From the NCBI RefSeq assembly GCF_007859675.1, contig NZ_CP042305.1, positions 992,001 to 1,056,000 of the forward strand: 64,000 nucleotides of DNA. Reading direction: 5' to 3'. Below the pieces are notes generated by a model. That model ran no database searches and was not told the origin of the DNA. It was given only the letters and a program-made list of their open reading frames with translations. Position 1 is the first letter of the stretch. Each line of letters begins with the position of its first letter. Made by a program: the position numbers and the translations under genes. Origin of the DNA: Humibacter ginsenosidimutans. GTDB lineage: Bacteria > Actinomycetota > Actinomycetes > Actinomycetales > Microbacteriaceae. This document shows, one piece after another, positions 46,241 through 55,500 of this stretch.

Positions 46241-47092
46241 ATGCCTACATTCACCGATCCCCGCACGGATGCCGCCGAGGCATCCGAAGCCTTGCGCGGC
46301 CTCGCCCATGCCAGCCGCACCTTCGATGACCCGGCCGACACCTACCAGGTGATCGGCGACCTGACCGCCGCCACCCGATCCTTGCCGCAGATTCTCGATC
46401 AACTCGCCACCGCGCACCTGACGAATCAGCATCGTGCACGGGACGACGCCGGGGACTCGATCGCCGGCGGCCTCGCCGTCGTGAGGACAGCGGAGGCGCT
46501 ACGGCATGCCAGCGCGCTCGTCGATGAGGCGAGCGACGCCTTGGATAAGGCGCATCAGCAGTCCGGGCGCATCGCTTGGCACACCGGCCCCGCCACGGAG
46601 CTCATCCCCGAGGACGCGCCGGAGGTAGCACGGCGGTGGGTTGGCGTGGTGTTCCTTCAGGGCGAGGAAGCCGACCGGGTGCTCGATGTGATCGAGCGTG
46701 ACGGGCCACGGGCCGGTCTCAACCAGCTGACCGGCTACGACTACGGCACCGAAACCACCCAGGCCGCACTGGAGAACGGCGACGTCCACGACCGGCCCCC
46801 ATCGGCCATGTCGGACAACGCGATCACCGACGGCGACTACGCACTGAACTGGAACTCGTTCTTCGGCCACGTCGCCCTCTACCGGCAGACCGATCTGCCG
46901 CACGATCCCGCCCTCGACGAGCCCGCGGTCGTGGCACCGGTGCCAGCAGGCATCTCTGGGATCAGCGCCCACACGCCGACCCGGCCTCATTCTCGACCGA
47001 TAGAACAACCGACCCGACGGTTGCCGAACGCGTCCTGGTTCGGACGCTCCGCAGACCCTGCTGCTGGCGGTTCCCGAGGGCTGTCGCTGTGA
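46241..47092 (+). CDS. Element protein of unknown function
   Basis: A 283-residue soluble, mostly helical N-terminal region (EASEALRGLAHASRTFDDPADTYQVIGDLTAATRSLPQ) and a C-terminal Pro/Arg-rich tail. No family recognised. GGAGG precedes ATG 46241 and the gene overlaps the VirB4-like gene start by four bases, so its product is likely needed with the transfer ATPase. Confidence 0.75.
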   Translation: MPTFTDPRTDAAEASEALRGLAHASRTFDDPADTYQVIGDLTAATRSLPQILDQLATAHLTNQHRARDDAGDSIAGGLAVVRTAEALRHASALVDEASDALDKAHQQSGRIAWHTGPATELIPEDAPEVARRWVGVVFLQGEEADRVLDVIERDGPRAGLNQLTGYDYGTETTQAALENGDVHDRPPSAMSDNAITDGDYALNWNSFFGHVALYRQTDLPHDPALDEPAVVAPVPAGISGISAHTPTRPHSRPIEQPTRRLPNASWFGRSADPAAGGSRGLSL

Positions 47093-48579
47093 CCGGCTCG
47101 GAGTCGGAACGGCTGCTGACCGCCGTCCTGGTCGTACCGGCGTCCGAGCGGCGGCGGCTGCGGAAGGAACGCCGTCATGCTGCCGCCCGCCTGGAAGCCG
47201 AGCAACGCCATACCGAACGAGCCGCCGCCCAGGCGAAGGCCGAGGCCGACCGGGCAGAACGTCGAGCCACCACCTACTTGGCGCCGGCCGGGGAACCTGG
47301 TCCTGCCGCGCTGCGTACTCCGGGCCGATTCCGGTTGCCCCGGCATCAGGACACCTCCGCCACCCTGGCCGGGGTATTTCCGTTCCTCGCGGAGGCGGGA
47401 CTCGGAAGTGACGGGGTGTTCATCGGCCAGGACCTCTACTCCGGCGGAAGCTTCGTCTACGACCCGTGGGTGCTCTACGCCCACGGCGTCATCACCGCCC
47501 CGAACCTGGTGCTGGCCGGGATCGTAGGAGCGGGCAAGTCCGCTCTCGCCAAGAGCCTCTACGTCCGCTCGATCCCGTTCGGCCGTCGCGTCTACGTGCC
47601 CGGCGACCCGAAAGGCGAACACACCGCCGTCGCCCAAGCCGTCGGCGGGAAGGCGATCATCCTCGGCCACGGCCTCACCACCCGCCTCAACCCCCTCGAC
47701 GAGGGATACCGACCGACCGGGATGCCCGACTCGGAATGGGCGACCACGGTCGCCGCCCGACGCCGTGACCTGATCGGCGCACTGGCAGAGACCGTCCTGG
47801 ACCGGCCGCTGTCGCCTTTGGAGCACACCGCCATCGACATCGCCCTCACCGGCACCGTCGCCGAAAACGACGTGCCGATCCTGCCGATGATCGTCGACCA
47901 CATCCTCACCCCCGACCCGGCCGACGACACGGACGGGCGGTTGACCGAGGACGGCAGACTCGTCGGGCATGCGCTGCGCCGCCTGGTCGCCGGTGACCTT
48001 GCCGGACTCTTCGATGGACCGTCGACCGTCATCTTCGATCCCTCGCTGCCGATGATCTCCCTGGATCTCTCTCGTGTCACAGAGAACTCCACCCTCATGA
48101 GCGTGCTGATGACCTGCTCATCGGCGTGGATGGAATCCGCGTTGCTGGACCCGGCAGGCGGGCAACGCTGGGTCGTCTACGACGAGGCCTGGCGGCTCAT
48201 GGCCTACCCGGCGTTGCTGAAGAGAATGGATGCACAGTGGAGACTCGCGCGCTTCTACGGCATCGCCAACATGCTCATCTTCCATCGCCTCGGCGATCTC
48301 GACAACGTCGGCGACCAAGGCTCCGCGATGCGCTCCCTCGCCTCATCCCTGCTGGCAAATGCTGAGACACGGATAGTCTACAGGCAGGAGGCCGACCAAC
48401 TCGGAACCACCTCCGCCGCGCTCGGATTGACCGGCACAGAGCAGAAACTGCTGCCCACCCTGGGTGTTGGGCAAGGGCTCTGGCGCATCAAGTCGAGAAG
48501 CTTCGTCGTGCAACATCAACTACATCCCAACGAATACGCGCTCTACCAGACTGGTGCCCGCGCCTCGGGGCTGCAATGA
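47089..48579 (+). CDS. VirB4/TraC-like transfer ATPase
   Basis: A 496-residue ATPase: a coiled, charged N-terminus (RRLRKERRHAAARLEAEQ), Walker A GIVGAGKSALAKSLY near residue 145, DPKGEHTAVAQA, and Walker B WVVYDEAWRLM near 365 with the following QWRLARFYGIANMLIFHR helix typical of VirB4. It powers assembly of, or transfer through, the type IV channel. GTG start 47089 overlaps the previous gene. Confidence 0.9.
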   Translation: MTGSESERLLTAVLVVPASERRRLRKERRHAAARLEAEQRHTERAAAQAKAEADRAERRATTYLAPAGEPGPAALRTPGRFRLPRHQDTSATLAGVFPFLAEAGLGSDGVFIGQDLYSGGSFVYDPWVLYAHGVITAPNLVLAGIVGAGKSALAKSLYVRSIPFGRRVYVPGDPKGEHTAVAQAVGGKAIILGHGLTTRLNPLDEGYRPTGMPDSEWATTVAARRRDLIGALAETVLDRPLSPLEHTAIDIALTGTVAENDVPILPMIVDHILTPDPADDTDGRLTEDGRLVGHALRRLVAGDLAGLFDGPSTVIFDPSLPMISLDLSRVTENSTLMSVLMTCSSAWMESALLDPAGGQRWVVYDEAWRLMAYPALLKRMDAQWRLARFYGIANMLIFHRLGDLDNVGDQGSAMRSLASSLLANAETRIVYRQEADQLGTTSAALGLTGTEQKLLPTLGVGQGLWRIKSRSFVVQHQLHPNEYALYQTGARASGLQ

Positions 48580-49037
48580 GCCTCACCGGACGTGTGCAGG
48601 CGTGGGATCTGCCGGTCGTGGAGGCCCTCGACGCGATCGAACAACTGCCTGGCTGGAGCGACGACAGGGTGGAGTGGGCCGGCTTCCGGTTCTTCGGCAC
48701 CAGTGCGTATGGCCCGATGGAGAAGGCCACGATCTACGCCTACCAGTCCGCCGGGCCCGACGCCGCCCCGGTAACCGGCACGGGGTTCTCAGCGACGGAC
48801 TCCCAGGACCATCCGCTGGACACTGAGGCGGTGGCACGGCACCTCGAGGCTCCTGCGGTGGGCACAGCGGAAGCGATCGCTCTCCTCGGAGCTGCACTGT
48901 CCGCATCGTTGACCGCCTACAACACCGCACACGCCGTGGCCTCGCGCCAAATAGCGCAGATCCGGCGTGCACCAGCCGCGTTCGCTCGACCAGCTGGCGT
49001 ACAGACGCCTGCGCGGAGTCGGTTCCTCGGCGGCTGA
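48576..49037 (+). CDS. Element protein of unknown function
   Basis: A 153-residue protein coupled to the VirB4-like gene by an ATGA overlap. Tandem WAGFRFFGTSAYGPMEKATIYAYQ and Ala-rich helices are visible, with no transmembrane helix or named domain. It probably belongs to the transfer apparatus by position. Confidence 0.7.
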   Translation: MSLTGRVQAWDLPVVEALDAIEQLPGWSDDRVEWAGFRFFGTSAYGPMEKATIYAYQSAGPDAAPVTGTGFSATDSQDHPLDTEAVARHLEAPAVGTAEAIALLGAALSASLTAYNTAHAVASRQIAQIRRAPAAFARPAGVQTPARSRFLGG

Positions 49038-49375
49038 CCGAGCGCTTTGACGCATCAGACCAACGAACGTCACGTCAGGTCGCGGCGCGGTGGAGCCGCG
49101 TCGACCGGCTCCGCTGGGTACTGCTGGTTCGAAGCCGGTTTCCGGCAGGTCGGCTACGCCAAGGGCGGCCTCTGGACATTCCAGCTCGACCGCGCAACCA
49201 TCCAGAACCTGACGACGATCGGTAGAACCGACCCAGAACCGTAAAGGCAGCGGCACGTTCAGCGGTAAGGAGCGGCTTGGGGTGAGAACCATCGCCCTGC
49301 CGATGTCACGTAGCGCTGGCACGAGTCCGTCGCAGGATGAGCCTCGTGTAGGTCTCGGTGGCGCATCTGTCCACC
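49038..49375. other. Gap in the transfer operon without a supported gene
   Basis: About 340 bases between two rightward genes. A 65-codon frame (49047-49244, MTHQTNERHVRSRRG...) is open but shows no domain and no ribosome binding site. Nothing else was recognised. Confidence 0.35.
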
Positions 49376-49888
49376 ATGAGCAGACACGACGATCGTCCAG
49401 CGACAGCGGTAGTGATGCCGGCCCTGGTCCTCGACGTTCGCGAGGACGGAACCCTGACCGCGACGCTCGATGGAGCTCCGGTGGAACCCGTATCAGGCAT
49501 GTGGCGGCGGGAATCGGTGCCCAAGATCCTGGACCGGGCCACCCGTTCGCGGACGGTCCCCCTCCGGGTCGAGGTCCATGAAGTGGACGGATCGGTGTTC
49601 ACCGACATCATCGCTCCGATCCGTCGCCGGCCGCCCGCGCATGCAGCGACAGAGACGGACAAGGCCCTGACAGCGGTCTCGGAATTGATTGAGGTCACCG
49701 GGGCCGCGGGGTTCGTTCCGGGCGAGGACGTCGCTGTTGCGCTGATCATCTCCCACAGTGGGGCCGCGCCCGATGGCACCGCCCGCGCTGTGCTCACCCT
49801 TGAGCAGGTCGCCGCCTGCGTGATCGGCGAGACGGTGCTGTTCGGCCGCATCTCGGGCACCGCCGTCCTCGTGCGGGTCGACTCGTGA
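49376..49888 (+). CDS. Element protein of unknown function, coupled to the coupling protein
   Basis: About 170 residues from ATG 49376. A beta-rich N-terminal half (MPALVLDVREDGTLTATLDGAPVEPV, VPLRVEVHEVDGSVFTDIIAPI) and an alpha/beta C-terminal half with a DVAVALIISHSG strand. The stop overlaps the VirD4-like start by four bases. Possibly an adaptor for the coupling protein, by position only. Confidence 0.65.
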   Translation: MSRHDDRPATAVVMPALVLDVREDGTLTATLDGAPVEPVSGMWRRESVPKILDRATRSRTVPLRVEVHEVDGSVFTDIIAPIRRRPPAHAATETDKALTAVSELIEVTGAAGFVPGEDVAVALIISHSGAAPDGTARAVLTLEQVAACVIGETVLFGRISGTAVLVRVDS

Positions 49889-51690
49889 ACCCGTCACGGC
49901 AGACCAGGCCATTGGGCGAGGAACTGACCAACGCTGCCCTGATCGGCTTGGTCGGCCTGTTCGCGGTCGCGCTCGTCCTGCGTGCGGCCGGATCGGTAGC
50001 TGCGCTCCTCTCCGGTTCTCCGCAACCACAGGCGGGGCCGGCTGCCGGACTGGGAGTACTCACCCAGGCCGGCAGTCCGGGCCTCGCGCTGGATGCCCCG
50101 GGACTCAACCCAATTGCCTACTGGACCGTCACCGGGGTCCTGCTTGCCGGCCTCGCGACGGGTGGCGTGTGGGCGTTGTTGCTGCTGCGTCGCCGCACTC
50201 ACGCCGTCGAGGCGGACCCGCACCGACTGGCTGGGACTGCGGCCCGCCACGATGTCGTCACCCACGCGTCCGGGAAGGCGCTGCTCCGCCGCGCTGGGAC
50301 GCTTCGCGCGTCGGTGCATCATCCGCGGCCGGCCGATGTCGGCTACCTGCTCGGACGCTCCCGTGGAGTGCCGGTGTGGGCAAGCGTGGAGGACTCGATC
50401 CTGCTGATCGGCCCACCCCGGTCTGGCAAGGGATTGCATGTGGTGATCAACGCGATCCTGGATGCGCCCGGCGCTGTCGTCACCACCAGCACGCGGCCGG
50501 ACAATCTCACGGCCACGCTCCGCGCGCGGCAGAGAGACGGGCGGCCGGTGGCGGTGTTCGACCCGCAACATCTGGCAGAAGGCGTCCCGGCCGGGCTCAG
50601 GTGGTCGCCGATCCGGGGGTGTGAGGACCCGTTGACGGCGATGATCCGCGCCGCCGGTCTCGCCTCTGCCACCGGTCTGGGCTCCGGTGGGGTGGACTCG
50701 GGCGGCTTCTGGGAAGGCAAGACGCGTACTGCGCTACAGGCCTTGCTGCACGCCGCCGCCCTGGACCACCGTCCACCCGCTGAGCTCTTCCGCTGGACGC
50801 TTGATCCGGCGGCGGCGTCGGATGCGGTCGCGATCCTCACCAACCACCCGAGCGCTGCTGGTGGGTGGGCAGATTCGTTGGGGTCGATGATCGACTCCGA
50901 CCCCAGGACCCGCGACAGCATTTGGCAGGGCGTGTCCCTCGCACTCGGTGCTTTGGCCGACCCGCGCGTCCTGGATGCCGTCACTCCCGGTGAGGGAGAG
51001 GGCTTCGACCCGGAAGCCTTCCTCACTGAGCGCGGCGCCCTCTACCTGCTCGCCACTGGAGCCGGAGCCGGAGCCAGCGCCGCGCTGGTGGCGGCGTTCG
51101 TTGAAGACCTGGTGGAGACCGCCCGCCGTCTCGCCGCCCGCGCCCGCGGCGCCCGGTTGGACCCGCCGCTGTTGTTGGCGTTGGACGAGATCGGCAACCT
51201 TGCCCCGCTGCCCAGCCTGCCGACGCTGTTAGCCGAGGGCGGAGGCACCGGCATCAGCGTCCTCCCCGTTCTGCAGTCACTGGCCCAGGCACGTGACAAG
51301 TGGACCGAGAACCAGGCTAACGCGATCTGGGACGCCAGCATCGTGAAGATCATCCTGGGCGGCGCCTCCAACAGCCGCGACCTGCAAGATCTCACCACCC
51401 TGATCGGGGAACGGGATGAGAACACTGACTCCACCACCATCGGCGAATACGGCTCCCGTTCCTCGCAACGGTCGGTACGTCGGGTACCGATCCTGCCGCC
51501 GGACCGGCTCCGCATGTTGCCGTTCGGTGTCGGTGTCGTGCTGCTGCGATCGGCGCCGCCGATCATCACCGACCTGCGCCCCTGGACCGGCCGCAAGGAC
51601 GCCGCCGGTTTGAAGGCCGATCGGGCCGGCATCGAAGGGCTTCTCCAGGACAAGGCGGACGACCAGGACCGGGCCGATCATGCGGCCTGA
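49885..51690 (+). CDS. traG: VirD4/TraG-type conjugation coupling protein
   Basis: A 601-residue inner-membrane ATPase with two N-terminal transmembrane helices (ALIGLVGLFAVALVLRAAG; WTVTGVLLAGLATGGVWALLLL), Walker A IGPPRSGKG near residue 176 and Walker B LLALDEIGNLAPLPSLP near 430. It docks the relaxase-DNA complex to the channel. GTG start overlapping the upstream gene. Together with the MobF relaxase at 4.1 kb it gives a complete DNA-delivery pair. Confidence 0.94.
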   Translation: MNPSRQTRPLGEELTNAALIGLVGLFAVALVLRAAGSVAALLSGSPQPQAGPAAGLGVLTQAGSPGLALDAPGLNPIAYWTVTGVLLAGLATGGVWALLLLRRRTHAVEADPHRLAGTAARHDVVTHASGKALLRRAGTLRASVHHPRPADVGYLLGRSRGVPVWASVEDSILLIGPPRSGKGLHVVINAILDAPGAVVTTSTRPDNLTATLRARQRDGRPVAVFDPQHLAEGVPAGLRWSPIRGCEDPLTAMIRAAGLASATGLGSGGVDSGGFWEGKTRTALQALLHAAALDHRPPAELFRWTLDPAAASDAVAILTNHPSAAGGWADSLGSMIDSDPRTRDSIWQGVSLALGALADPRVLDAVTPGEGEGFDPEAFLTERGALYLLATGAGAGASAALVAAFVEDLVETARRLAARARGARLDPPLLLALDEIGNLAPLPSLPTLLAEGGGTGISVLPVLQSLAQARDKWTENQANAIWDASIVKIILGGASNSRDLQDLTTLIGERDENTDSTTIGEYGSRSSQRSVRRVPILPPDRLRMLPFGVGVVLLRSAPPIITDLRPWTGRKDAAGLKADRAGIEGLLQDKADDQDRADHAA

Positions 51691-51733
51691 CCAGATCAGC
51701 TCGCGGCAGGTGCGTGCGTGGGGGTGGTGCTGA

Positions 51734-52381
51734 GTGGTCCGTCGGCGCCGGTCGGTGCCGGCGGACCAGCTCGAGCTGGACCTGTGGGGCCTGGACGAGA
51801 CCGCCGCCAGCATCACCATCACCACGGCAGCAGACGAGCCCCCACCGCAACCGGCCGCGGTTGCGGACGAGCGGCCCGATCTGGCCCCGACGAACCGACC
51901 CCAGGAGGAGGAACACGATGAATCGGTACGGGACCAGGCTCCGTCAGGCGTGGGTGACCAGGGCACCGGAACGCCCGGAGGCATTGACCGATCCGGAGGA
52001 GTTCTTCACGGCACTGGGGTTAGAGGTGCAGGGCCAGATCAGCGACCTGGCAGCCCGGTTGGAGGCGGAGCCGGCGGTGTGGGGTCTGGAGACGACGCCC
52101 TTTTCGGAGCAGACTTACTTGCAGCAGGTCTCACGCCGGGCAACGGCGATGAGAATGGCGGAGGAGGTCGTGATGAACCAGCAGCTGGCCTGGATTCCCG
52201 ACCCGTCCCCTGTCCCTGCCGGAGGCGCGGGAGGAGTGGGAGCAGACCCGTCCCTCGGACGAGAACCTCATCCTGTGGGCGGAGCGGATGCAGGATTCCC
52301 CGTACCCGGTGCACTCCACGGTGGAGCTGGAAGAGAAGGCTCAGGACTGGACGATCCCGATGTGGTTCCTGGAGGGCTTGA
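51734..52381 (+). CDS. Small protein with a clamp-binding-like QLELDLW motif
   Basis: The reading frame from GTG 51734 begins VRRRRSVPADQLELDLWGLDE, then a Pro/Ala-rich acidic stretch. QLELDLW fits the hexapeptide-type motif by which bacterial proteins bind the replication sliding clamp. The frame stays open to 52381 through the next gene; the real protein may be only its first 60 or so residues. Position 44 bases after the coupling protein supports translation, yet the high GC keeps frames open by chance. Confidence 0.35.
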   Translation: MVRRRRSVPADQLELDLWGLDETAASITITTAADEPPPQPAAVADERPDLAPTNRPQEEEHDESVRDQAPSGVGDQGTGTPGGIDRSGGVLHGTGVRGAGPDQRPGSPVGGGAGGVGSGDDALFGADLLAAGLTPGNGDENGGGGRDEPAAGLDSRPVPCPCRRRGRSGSRPVPRTRTSSCGRSGCRIPRTRCTPRWSWKRRLRTGRSRCGSWRA

Positions 52382-52473
52382 TGACCGCTCCGATTCCGCG
52401 CCAGTACGCCCAGGAGCACCAGGAAGTGCTGGCAGAGGCCGCGAACGTCCGCTTCCTCAGGCAGGTCCGCTAA
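51918..52473 (+). pseudogene. TnpV-like small protein with a one-base frameshift
   Basis: ATG 51918 with CAGGAGGAGG upstream reads MNRYGTRLRQAWVTRAPERPEALTDPEEFFTALG through VVMNQQLAWIPDPS. The rest of the family sequence (LSLPEAREEWEQTRPSDENLILWAE ... FLEGLMTAP ... ANVRFLRQVR) continues in another frame to the stop at 52473. Removing one C from the CCCC run near 52208 restores a protein of about 184 residues. Similar proteins are annotated TnpV-like and precede the giant helicase in actinobacterial elements. Confidence 0.7.
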
Positions 52474-52508
52474 CCCCTAGCTCGGGCGGGGAGGTTCCGC
52501 CGCGGTTC

Positions 52509-55500
52509 GTGCCGTCCTCGCAAGAGGATCTCGCTCCATCGGGGGCGAAGGCACGGTTTCGGGCGAACGTTGCCGCGATTCGTATCGTCCGCGACGTGGC
52601 TGACCACGACCGGCACGCCACCGGTGAGGAGCAACGGGTGCTGGCCCGGTGGTCGTCCTGGGGTGCGATCCCGGACGTGTTCGACGACCACAAACCGGAC
52701 TGGGACACCGAACGGACCGAACTCCGAGGGCTACTGAGCGAGGCGGAGTGGGACGCGGCGGCCAGGACGACGATCAACGCGCACTACACCGACCCGCTGA
52801 TCGCCGCCCAGATGTGGCGGGCGATGCGTGCACTCGGGTACACCGCCGGTCAGGTGCTGGAGCCGGGCTCTGGCGCAGGCACGTTCATCGGCCTGGCGCC
52901 GGAGACTGCACAGATGACCGGGGTGGAGTTGGACCCGGTGACCGCGGCGATCAGCCACGCCCTGTATCCGCAGGCGGACATCCGTGCCGAGTCGTTCGCC
53001 GACACCCGCATGCCCGAGGGGTTCTTCGATGCGGCGATCGGGAACGTGCCGTTCGGGAAGGTGATCCTGCATGATCCGGTGCACAATCCGACCCGCCAGT
53101 CGATGCACAACCATTTCCTCCTCAAGAGTCTGCGGCTGACCCGGCCGGGCGGGCTGGTGGTCGCGTTGACCTCGCACTACACGATGGACACGCAGAACCC
53201 CGGCGCCCGGCGGGAGATGAACGATCTCGCCGACCTGGTCGGCGCGGTGCGGCTGCCGAACCGAGCACACTCGCGTGCGGCCGGCACCGACGTGATGACC
53301 GACCTGCTGATCTTCCGCCGCCGCGAACATGACCGGCCACCAGCCGACAACGAGTGGGAGACCGTCGTACCGATCACGGTCAACGACCGACATGTCAAGA
53401 TCAACGCCTACTTCGACGCGCACCCCGACCGGATGCTCGGCCAGATCGGCGCCAGCCGGGATATGTACGGCAGCGATCAGCTCACCGTCACCGGCGACCT
53501 CCAAAGTCTCGGGGACGACCTTGCCGACGCGATCAATCAGATCACCTTCGCCGCCCGCCGAACCGGACTGGTGATGACCGACCGCACCGCAGAGGAACAG
53601 ACACGGCGGGCGGCGTTCGTTCCGGCACCATCGGAACGATGGGACGGCAGCATCCTCACCACAGAGAGCGGCGGTTTCGGCACCGTGGACGGCGGCGCAG
53701 TCGAGCCACTCGACGTACCGAAGTCCGCTGCCGTCGAACTGCGCGCCCTGCTGGGGCTCCGTGATACAGCGACCCGGCTGCTGGAACTGGAAGCCGCGAC
53801 CGTGGATGACACCGACGAGATCGTCCAGGCGCGGGACGGGTTGCGCCGTGACTACCAGACGTACCTGGGCCGGTACGGGCCGTTGAACCGGTACACGCTG
53901 CGCCGCACCGGTCGCACCAACGAGGCCGGTCAGGAGACTCAGGCCCGGGTCGTGCCGACCCCGATCCGTCTGCTGCGGTCGGACCCGTTCGGGGCTCTGG
54001 TGTTGGCGTTGGAGGTCTTCGACGATGCCGAGCAGACCGCGTCCCCGGCGGCGATCATGTCCCGCCGGGTCGTCGCACCTCGCGTGGAGATCCAGGGCGT
54101 GGACACCCCGGCGGATGCGATCGCGGTGAGCCTGGACCGCACCGGCCGCATTGACCTGACGCTGATCGCGGACATCCTCGGCATGACCGAGCCCGACGCC
54201 CGCCAAGCCCTTACCGGCCTCGTCTACACCGATCCCGGCACTGGCGAGCTGATTCACGCGCCCGCCTACCTCTCCGGTGACGTGCGGGCCAAGCTTGACG
54301 CCGCGAAGACCAAGGCGGCCGACCACCGGCAGTTCCAGGCCAATGTCGACGCCCTCACCCAGGTGTTGCCGGAGCCGTTGGGGGTCGAGGAGATCGCCGC
54401 CCGGCTCGGCGCGGTGTGGATCAGCGCCGGCGTGCACGAGCAGTTCCTGAACGACCTGCTGCGCACCCACGAGGTGCGGGTGGAGAACCCGCTGCCAGGC
54501 ATGTGGGAGGTCCGCGGTGGCCGGCAGGGCCTGCTGGCCACCAGCGAATGGGGCACCCCACGGCGGCCCGCCCCGGACATCGCGCAGGCCGTCATGGAAC
54601 AACGCACCCTCCTGGTCTACGACCAGGTCGAGGATGTCGACGGGCGCACCCGCCAGGTCCTCAACCCGGTCGATACAACGAGCGCCCAGGAGAAAGCCGA
54701 CCAGCTGCAGGAACGCTTCGTCGAATGGGTCTGGGAGGACCCCGAACGTGCCCGCATCCTCGTCGAGGAGTACAACCGACGGTTCAACTCGATCGTGCTG
54801 CGCGACTACACGGGTGCCGGTGAATACCTCACCTTGCCCGGTCTGGCGTCGAACTTCACCCCGCGCCCGCACCAACGCTCCGCTGTTGCCCGGATGATCG
54901 CCGAACCCGCCGCCGGCCTCTTCCACGAGGTCGGTGCGGGGAAAACCTCGGAAATGATCATGGGCGTGATGGAGATGCGCCGCATGGGTCTGATCAGCAA
55001 ACCCGTGCTCGTCGTCCCGAATCACATGTTGGAGCAATTCGGCCGCGAATGGCTCCAGATCTACCCGCGCGCCCGGATTCTCGCTGCCTCGTCCAAGGAC
55101 CTCACCGCGGACAAGCGCCGTCTGTTCGTCGCCCGCGCCGCCGCCTCCGAGTGGGATGGAGTGCTGATGACGCAGGGCGCGTTCGCGCGCATCCCGCTGC
55201 GCCCGGGCACCCAGACTGCGTACATCCAAGCCCAGGTCGAGGAACTGCGCCGCATCCTGCACGAGGCGGAGGGTGAGGATCGGATGAGCGTCAAGCGCAT
55301 CGAGCGCAAGCTCTTGGTGGCCGAGAACAAGTTGAAGACGCAGACCGACACCACCCGGGATTCGGGGGTGTGTTTCGAGGACGCCGGGTTCGACTACGTG
55401 GTCGTGGACGAGATGCACATGTACAAGAACCTCGCCACGGAGTCCAACATCCGCGACGCCGCCATCGACGGCTCCGAGCGGGCCACCGACCTGCACATGA

